DNA of 64,000 bases, taken from the NCBI GenBank assembly GCA_964538915.1, contig CAZIFB010000001.1:248001-312000 (forward strand). The letters run 5' to 3'. The DNA comes from JAEUHQ01 sp964538915 (GTDB lineage Bacteria > Planctomycetota > UBA1135 > UBA2386). Under the pieces are notes generated by a model. The model was not told the origin of the DNA. It saw only the letters and a list, made by a program, of their open reading frames with translations, and made no database searches. Both the position numbers and the translations under genes were made by a program. Positions 60,411-64,000 of the stretch are shown here, one piece after another; position 1 is the first letter of the stretch, and each line of letters begins with the position of its first letter.

Positions 60411-61387
60411 TCGCGACGTGGGCTCTCGGTGAGATCACGCTGCTCGACCCGTGGTTCCTCGCGGCCGTACCGGCGGTTCTGATCGCCGTGTGGTGGCGCT
60501 GGCGGCGTCCGCGTGCAGCGCTGCCGACGGCGTCGGCGGTGCTCTTCGCCGATCTCGCCCCCACGCTGCGGCAGCGGTTCGTGTGGGCGCCGCAGGCGGC
60601 GAAGGCGGTCGCTGCTCTGTGCCTCTGCGTCGCGATGGCGCGCCCGGTCGAACGCGACGTGCTGCCCATCCGCGAAGAGGGCGTCGACATCGTGCTCGTC
60701 GTCGACACGAGTTCGTCGATGACGATCCCCGACATGACGAGCGACCGCTCGTTCCGACGCATGGACGCGGCCCGCAGCCGGGCGGAGGAGTTCGCCAGGG
60801 CGCGGGCCCACGACCGGGTCGGTCTCGTTGCGTTCGCGCGTTACGCGGAACTGCGTTGTCCGCCGACGCTCGACGAAGGCGCACTCGCGGCGTTCCTGCG
60901 CAGCGTCGACGTCGTCACGCCCAACTCGCCGCTCGACGGCACCGCGATCGGGACGGCCGTCGCGAAGGTCGTGCAGGTGCTGCAGGCGAGCAAGGCGAAG
61001 TCGAAGGTCGCGGTGCTGCTCACGGACGGCGAGAACACCGTCGACGACATCCTGCCGGCAGACGCGGCGAAACTCGCGAAGGACGCCGGCATCCGCGTTC
61101 ACACGATCGGGCTCGGCAACGGCGTGCCGTCGGTGTTCGGCATGCAGCCGCTCGACTTCGGCGATCTGAAGAACATCGCGGAGACGACGGGCGGCCGGTT
61201 CTTCCAGCCGAAGAGCGACGCCGATCTCGCCGAGGTCTACGCGCGGATCGACGAACTCGAGAAGACGGAACTCGAGGACCCACGCTACCGCATGGTGGAC
61301 CGCTTCGAGTGGCCGCTCGGAGCCGGACTCGCGCTGCTCTGGCTCGCGATCCTGCTCGAAACCCTGCTGTTCCGGAGGGCGCCGTGA
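60407..61387 (+). CDS. batA: BatA-like VWA-domain membrane protein
   Basis: 326 aa. Two hydrophobic segments at the N-terminus (about 12-30 and 65-80) and one at the C-terminus (about 300-320) flank a von Willebrand A domain with MIDAS VVDTSSSM (DxSxS, about 101-108), a Thr in DGTAIGTAV and the Asp in LLTDGENT. It also has GRFFQPKSDADLAEVYARIDELEKTE, a typical Bat tail. BatA and BatB are membrane partners implicated in aerotolerance and periplasmic stress in Bacteroides and Leptospira. Overlaps both neighbours by ATGA or GTGA. Confidence 0.9.
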   Translation: MIATWALGEITLLDPWFLAAVPAVLIAVWWRWRRPRAALPTASAVLFADLAPTLRQRFVWAPQAAKAVAALCLCVAMARPVERDVLPIREEGVDIVLVVDTSSSMTIPDMTSDRSFRRMDAARSRAEEFARARAHDRVGLVAFARYAELRCPPTLDEGALAAFLRSVDVVTPNSPLDGTAIGTAVAKVVQVLQASKAKSKVAVLLTDGENTVDDILPADAAKLAKDAGIRVHTIGLGNGVPSVFGMQPLDFGDLKNIAETTGGRFFQPKSDADLAEVYARIDELEKTELEDPRYRMVDRFEWPLGAGLALLWLAILLETLLFRRAP

Positions 61388-62373
61388 GCGACCTCGTGTT
61401 CGCGCGCGGGTTCTTGTGGCCGTGGCTCTTCGCGGTTCCGGTCGCGGCGGCGTTGGTCTGGGCCCTCTTCGATCGTTCGCGGCGCGCGGCGATGCGCTAC
61501 GGCGCGCGGCCGACCGGGCCCGCGACGAGTCCCTTCCTGCGATCACTGCGGGTGTCGACGCTGCTCGGCCTCGGCCTCGTGTGCTGGATGGATCCGCGCC
61601 TCGGTGACGAGCCGATGGCCGTCGAGCGGCGTGGGCTCGACCTGGTCTTCTGTCTCGACACGTCGCGGTCGATGCTCGCGCGCGACATGGAGCCGACGCG
61701 TCTCGGTCGCGCGCTGCAGGACATTCGCGCCGTGCTGCCTTCGCTTCAGGGCGGCGATCGCGCGGCGCTCGTCGTGTTCGCCGGCGAAGCCCGTCTGTCG
61801 ATCCCGCTGACTCACGATCTCGACTCGTTCCGTGGTCTCCTCGACGAAGTGGACACCGACGTCGTGAAGAAGGGCGGCACCGACATCGCAGCCGCGCTGC
61901 GCAGAGCGCTCGAGCTCTCCGACCCCGACAACCGCAAGACGACGGCGGTGATCCTGCTCACCGACGGCGAGGACCTCACGGGGGCCGGGCGCGATGCCGC
62001 GCAGGAACTAGGCGCCCAGGGGCTCGTGGTGCACGCCGTCGGCTACGGCGACGCGTACGGAAGCAAGATCACGATCGCGGAGAAGGATGGCGAGCGCTTC
62101 CTGCAGGACGGGAAGGGCGGCGAGGTCGTGTCGAAGATGGACCCCGAGAGCCTGCGTGCGGTCGCCGCCGCGACGGGGGGCGAGTTCGTCCGCGCCGATT
62201 CGATGGTGCTGCCGATCGCAGAGCTGCATCGGAAGCGCCTCGTCCCGATGCAGAAGCGCAGCTACGACGCGGGCGAAGAAGCCGGCAAGCGGGCGCGCTA
62301 CCAGTGGGTGCTGCTGCCGCTGCTCGTCCTGCTACTGTGGGAGATCGCGATGGCCGGAGGTCGACACCGATGA
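61384..62373 (+). CDS. batB: BatB-like VWA-domain membrane protein
   Basis: 329 aa, start GTG 61384. Two N-terminal membrane segments (about 10-28, 55-70) and one C-terminal (about 305-325). VWA MIDAS is CLDTSRSML (about 89-96), with a Thr in KGGTDIAAAL and Asp in LLTDGEDL. Paralogue of the preceding gene; tandem BatA-BatB is the standard arrangement. Overlaps batC by ATGA. Confidence 0.9.
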   Translation: MSDLVFARGFLWPWLFAVPVAAALVWALFDRSRRAAMRYGARPTGPATSPFLRSLRVSTLLGLGLVCWMDPRLGDEPMAVERRGLDLVFCLDTSRSMLARDMEPTRLGRALQDIRAVLPSLQGGDRAALVVFAGEARLSIPLTHDLDSFRGLLDEVDTDVVKKGGTDIAAALRRALELSDPDNRKTTAVILLTDGEDLTGAGRDAAQELGAQGLVVHAVGYGDAYGSKITIAEKDGERFLQDGKGGEVVSKMDPESLRAVAAATGGEFVRADSMVLPIAELHRKRLVPMQKRSYDAGEEAGKRARYQWVLLPLLVLLLWEIAMAGGRHR

Positions 62374-63452
62374 AGGCGCTTTGGTTGGCGGCGATGCTGC
62401 TCGTTCCCGGAGGCGACCGCGAGCGGGGGCTGCAGCTCTATCGCCAAGGCAAGTTCGCCGAGGCAGCGGACGCCTTCCGTGCCGCGATCGCGAGTGATGG
62501 CGACTCCGCGGAGTTGCAGTGGAACCTGGCGCTCGCCGGGTGGCGCGCCGGACAGCTCGCCAACTCCGAAGAGCCGCGGAAGGAACTCTTCTCGACGGCG
62601 GAGACGGCGGTCGAGAAGTACGCCGCGTTGTCGTCGCACGCCCAGCCCGCCCTGCATCGGGGCCTGCTCGGAGCGATCCGCTTCGACGAGGCGAAGACGC
62701 TCGAGACGAAGGCGGACGGAGCTGCAACGCAGCCTGCACCTGCGCAGCCGAACGGTGCGGCCGCACCCGGAGCCCAGCCGGAGGATCCGCTGCCGTTGTT
62801 CGAACGGGCGCTCGGCAAGGCCGAACAGGCGCGCGACCACTTCGTCGCGGCCGCCGAGGTCGGGCCGTCGGCCGAGATCGCCCGCAACATGGAGCGGACG
62901 CTGCGGCTGATCGACGAACTGCAGAAGAAGATCGAGGACCTGAAGAAGCAGCGCGAGGAACAGAAGAAGGACGACGACAAGAAGGACGACAAGAAGGACG
63001 ACAAGAAGGACGACAAGAAGGACGACGAGAAGAAGAAGGACGAGGACAAGAAGAACGAGGGCGACAAGGACGGCGAGAAGAAGGACGAGAAGTCCGAGCC
63101 GAAGGAGTCCGAGCCGAAGAAGGGCGGCGAGTCGAAGGACCCTGCCAAGGACGGCCAGCAGGGCGAGCCGCAGGAACCGCCGGAGCCGAAGGCCGGCGAG
63201 AAGCCGGAGGACACGAAGGCAGGCGATCCGGGCGCGCAGGACAAGCCGGCGCCCGCGCAGAACGCCGGGGACGAGAAGAACGAGCCGCAGCAGGCCCAGC
63301 CCCGTGCCGACGCACCGGGCGAGAGCGTCGAGTCGAAGGAGCTCTCACCCGAGCAGACGCAGCGCCTGCTCGAGCTGCTGAAGGAACTCGAACAGAAGCG
63401 GAAGACGATGCGCGGCAAGTCGAGTCGGCCGAAGGTGGAGCGGGACTGGTGA
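62370..63452 (+). CDS. batC: BatC-like TPR protein with a Lys/Asp low-complexity tail
   Basis: 360 aa. A signal-like leader (MKALWLAAMLLVPGG) precedes TPR-like helices (GLQLYRQGKFAEAADAFRAAI, about 20-40, then SAELQWNLALAGWRAG). A helix (about 175-200) is followed by 100 residues of KKDD/EPK-rich low complexity, then a short C-terminal helix (SPEQTQRLLELLKELEQKRK). BatC/BatE-type TPR proteins couple the VWA proteins to others. The charged tail is longer than I would expect and is coded by a 12-bp tandem repeat. Confidence 0.8.
   Translation: MKALWLAAMLLVPGGDRERGLQLYRQGKFAEAADAFRAAIASDGDSAELQWNLALAGWRAGQLANSEEPRKELFSTAETAVEKYAALSSHAQPALHRGLLGAIRFDEAKTLETKADGAATQPAPAQPNGAAAPGAQPEDPLPLFERALGKAEQARDHFVAAAEVGPSAEIARNMERTLRLIDELQKKIEDLKKQREEQKKDDDKKDDKKDDKKDDKKDDEKKKDEDKKNEGDKDGEKKDEKSEPKESEPKKGGESKDPAKDGQQGEPQEPPEPKAGEKPEDTKAGDPGAQDKPAPAQNAGDEKNEPQQAQPRADAPGESVESKELSPEQTQRLLELLKELEQKRKTMRGKSSRPKVERDW
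62973..63032 (+). repeat. 12-bp tandem repeat in batC
   Basis: Four perfect in-frame copies of gacgacaagaag (62973-63020) encode DDKK units; a fifth copy (63021-63032) has one mismatch. Length change would add or remove four residues. Confidence 0.9.
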
Positions 63453-64000
63453 TGAGGCTCCGTTCGCTGGTTTCCGCCGCTGTGGCCCTCGTGTCGGCCG
63501 CGCTCGCGCAGGAGAAGCTCGAGATCGAGGGCCCCGTGCCCGCGACGCTGCGCCTCGGCGATTCGGCGCGCGTCACGATCCGCGTCGAAGGGCGCGGCGC
63601 CGACCCGCGGACGCCGACGCTCCCGGTCGTGCCCGGGCTGCGCATGCAGCTCTCGCCGCCGTCGCGCAGCAGCTACACGTTCTTCGACGGGCGCACGATG
63701 ACCGAGCGCGTCGGCGTCGAGTACCGGCTCACGCTGCAGCCCACGCAGGAAGGCGAGTTCACGGTCCCGCCGTTCACGATCTGGACCGGGACGCGCGATC
63801 AGTCGACCAAGGAGCTGCGGTTGGACGTGCGCCGCGATCTTCGCGGCGAGGACCTCGCGTGGCTCGACGTGACGGTCGAACCGCAGCGCGTCTACGTGCA
63901 CGAACCGATCCGCGTGAAGGTGGACTTCGGCGTCCAGGAGGGCCTTCGCCTCGTGCAGGACCGGCTCTCCAACGGGCAGGTCTACACCGACGTGGAAGTG
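63452..64000 (+). CDS. batD: BatD-like oxygen-tolerance protein, 3' part missing
   Basis: 183 residues are present and the frame is open at the window end. A signal peptide (MRLRSLVSAAVALVSAALAQ) leads to a mature beta-rich region with LRLGDSARVTIRVEGRG, MQLSPPSRSSYTFFDGRTM, VGVEYRLTLQPTQEGEFTVPPF and YVHEPIRVKVDF, characteristic of the BatD/oxygen tolerance family. ATG 63452 overlaps the batC stop by 1 bp (TGATG); GTG 63449 is in frame. Its C-terminal membrane helix must lie beyond the window. Confidence 0.88.
   Translation, partial: MRLRSLVSAAVALVSAALAQEKLEIEGPVPATLRLGDSARVTIRVEGRGADPRTPTLPVVPGLRMQLSPPSRSSYTFFDGRTMTERVGVEYRLTLQPTQEGEFTVPPFTIWTGTRDQSTKELRLDVRRDLRGEDLAWLDVTVEPQRVYVHEPIRVKVDFGVQEGLRLVQDRLSNGQVYTDVEV

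Overview
This is a high-GC (visibly about 70%) bacterial chromosome segment, densely coded on both strands. It has no rRNA or tRNA that I can see, no CRISPR array and no recognisable transposase. The gene content points to a member of the Planctomycetota, probably one of the high-GC deep lineages. The reasons are a DUF1080 (3-keto-disaccharide hydrolase-like) lipoprotein, a DUF4185 protein, a sigma factor fused to a membrane anchor and carboxypeptidase-regulatory-like domains, a MoxR/DUF58/Bat operon, an ABC ATPase with a 'DDPxLGLD' Walker B, and several giant secreted 'NGDLVAGG/ARWDG' repeat proteins. The assignment is inference from gene content.

Layout. 1-5.6 kb: partial fatty-acid desaturase, membrane-embedded spermidine-synthase-like protein, ispG, a DUF4214-methyltransferase and pterin dehydratase. 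5.6-9 kb: DUF1080 lipoprotein, an unknown secreted protein and an MFS transporter. 9-14.3 kb: two tandem repeat-propeller genes (the second frameshifted) ending in a perfectly identical 418-bp segment. 14.3-17.6 kb: a CheY / CheX / CheA-like kinase operon. 17.8-25.5 kb: DUF4185 protein, nucleoside-type MFS transporter, a third propeller gene bracketed by a perfect 30-bp direct repeat, saccharopine dehydrogenase-like protein and a methyltransferase. 25.5-34.2 kb: phosphoesterase-LamG protein, a glycosyltransferase/oxidoreductase/radical-SAM cluster, a Deg-type protease, an unknown protein and a small SET protein. 34.3-36.8 kb: fourth propeller gene. 37-42 kb: a YtrA-type GntR/ABC/permease/S41-protease operon with a clear operator. 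42-54 kb: rluA-family, methyltransferase, UDPGP-type pyrophosphorylase, recG, nnrE, sigma-factor fusion, hydrolase, rumA-type and EamA genes. 54-64 kb: HEAT-repeat protein and a MoxR-DUF58-Bat (aerotolerance-type) operon that runs off the end.

How things work together. The four propeller proteins share one architecture: signal peptide, 'AQC' mature start, 13 full repeats of about 47 residues plus a half repeat, and a C-terminal cap of about 140 residues. They look like an exported surface protein family that is still being duplicated and homogenised. Many genes, on both strands, have a TANNNT (-10-like) hexamer 7-11 nt before the start codon and no Shine-Dalgarno, which implies widespread leaderless transcripts. 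This rule also picks TTG starts for two genes. Genes inside operons instead use 4-bp ATGA/GTGA stop-start overlaps, several with a purine-rich ribosome binding site.

Limits: families were assigned by reading motifs, with no database search. Promoter and terminator calls are pattern-based. Start codons in this GC-rich sequence are often ambiguous and are flagged where so.
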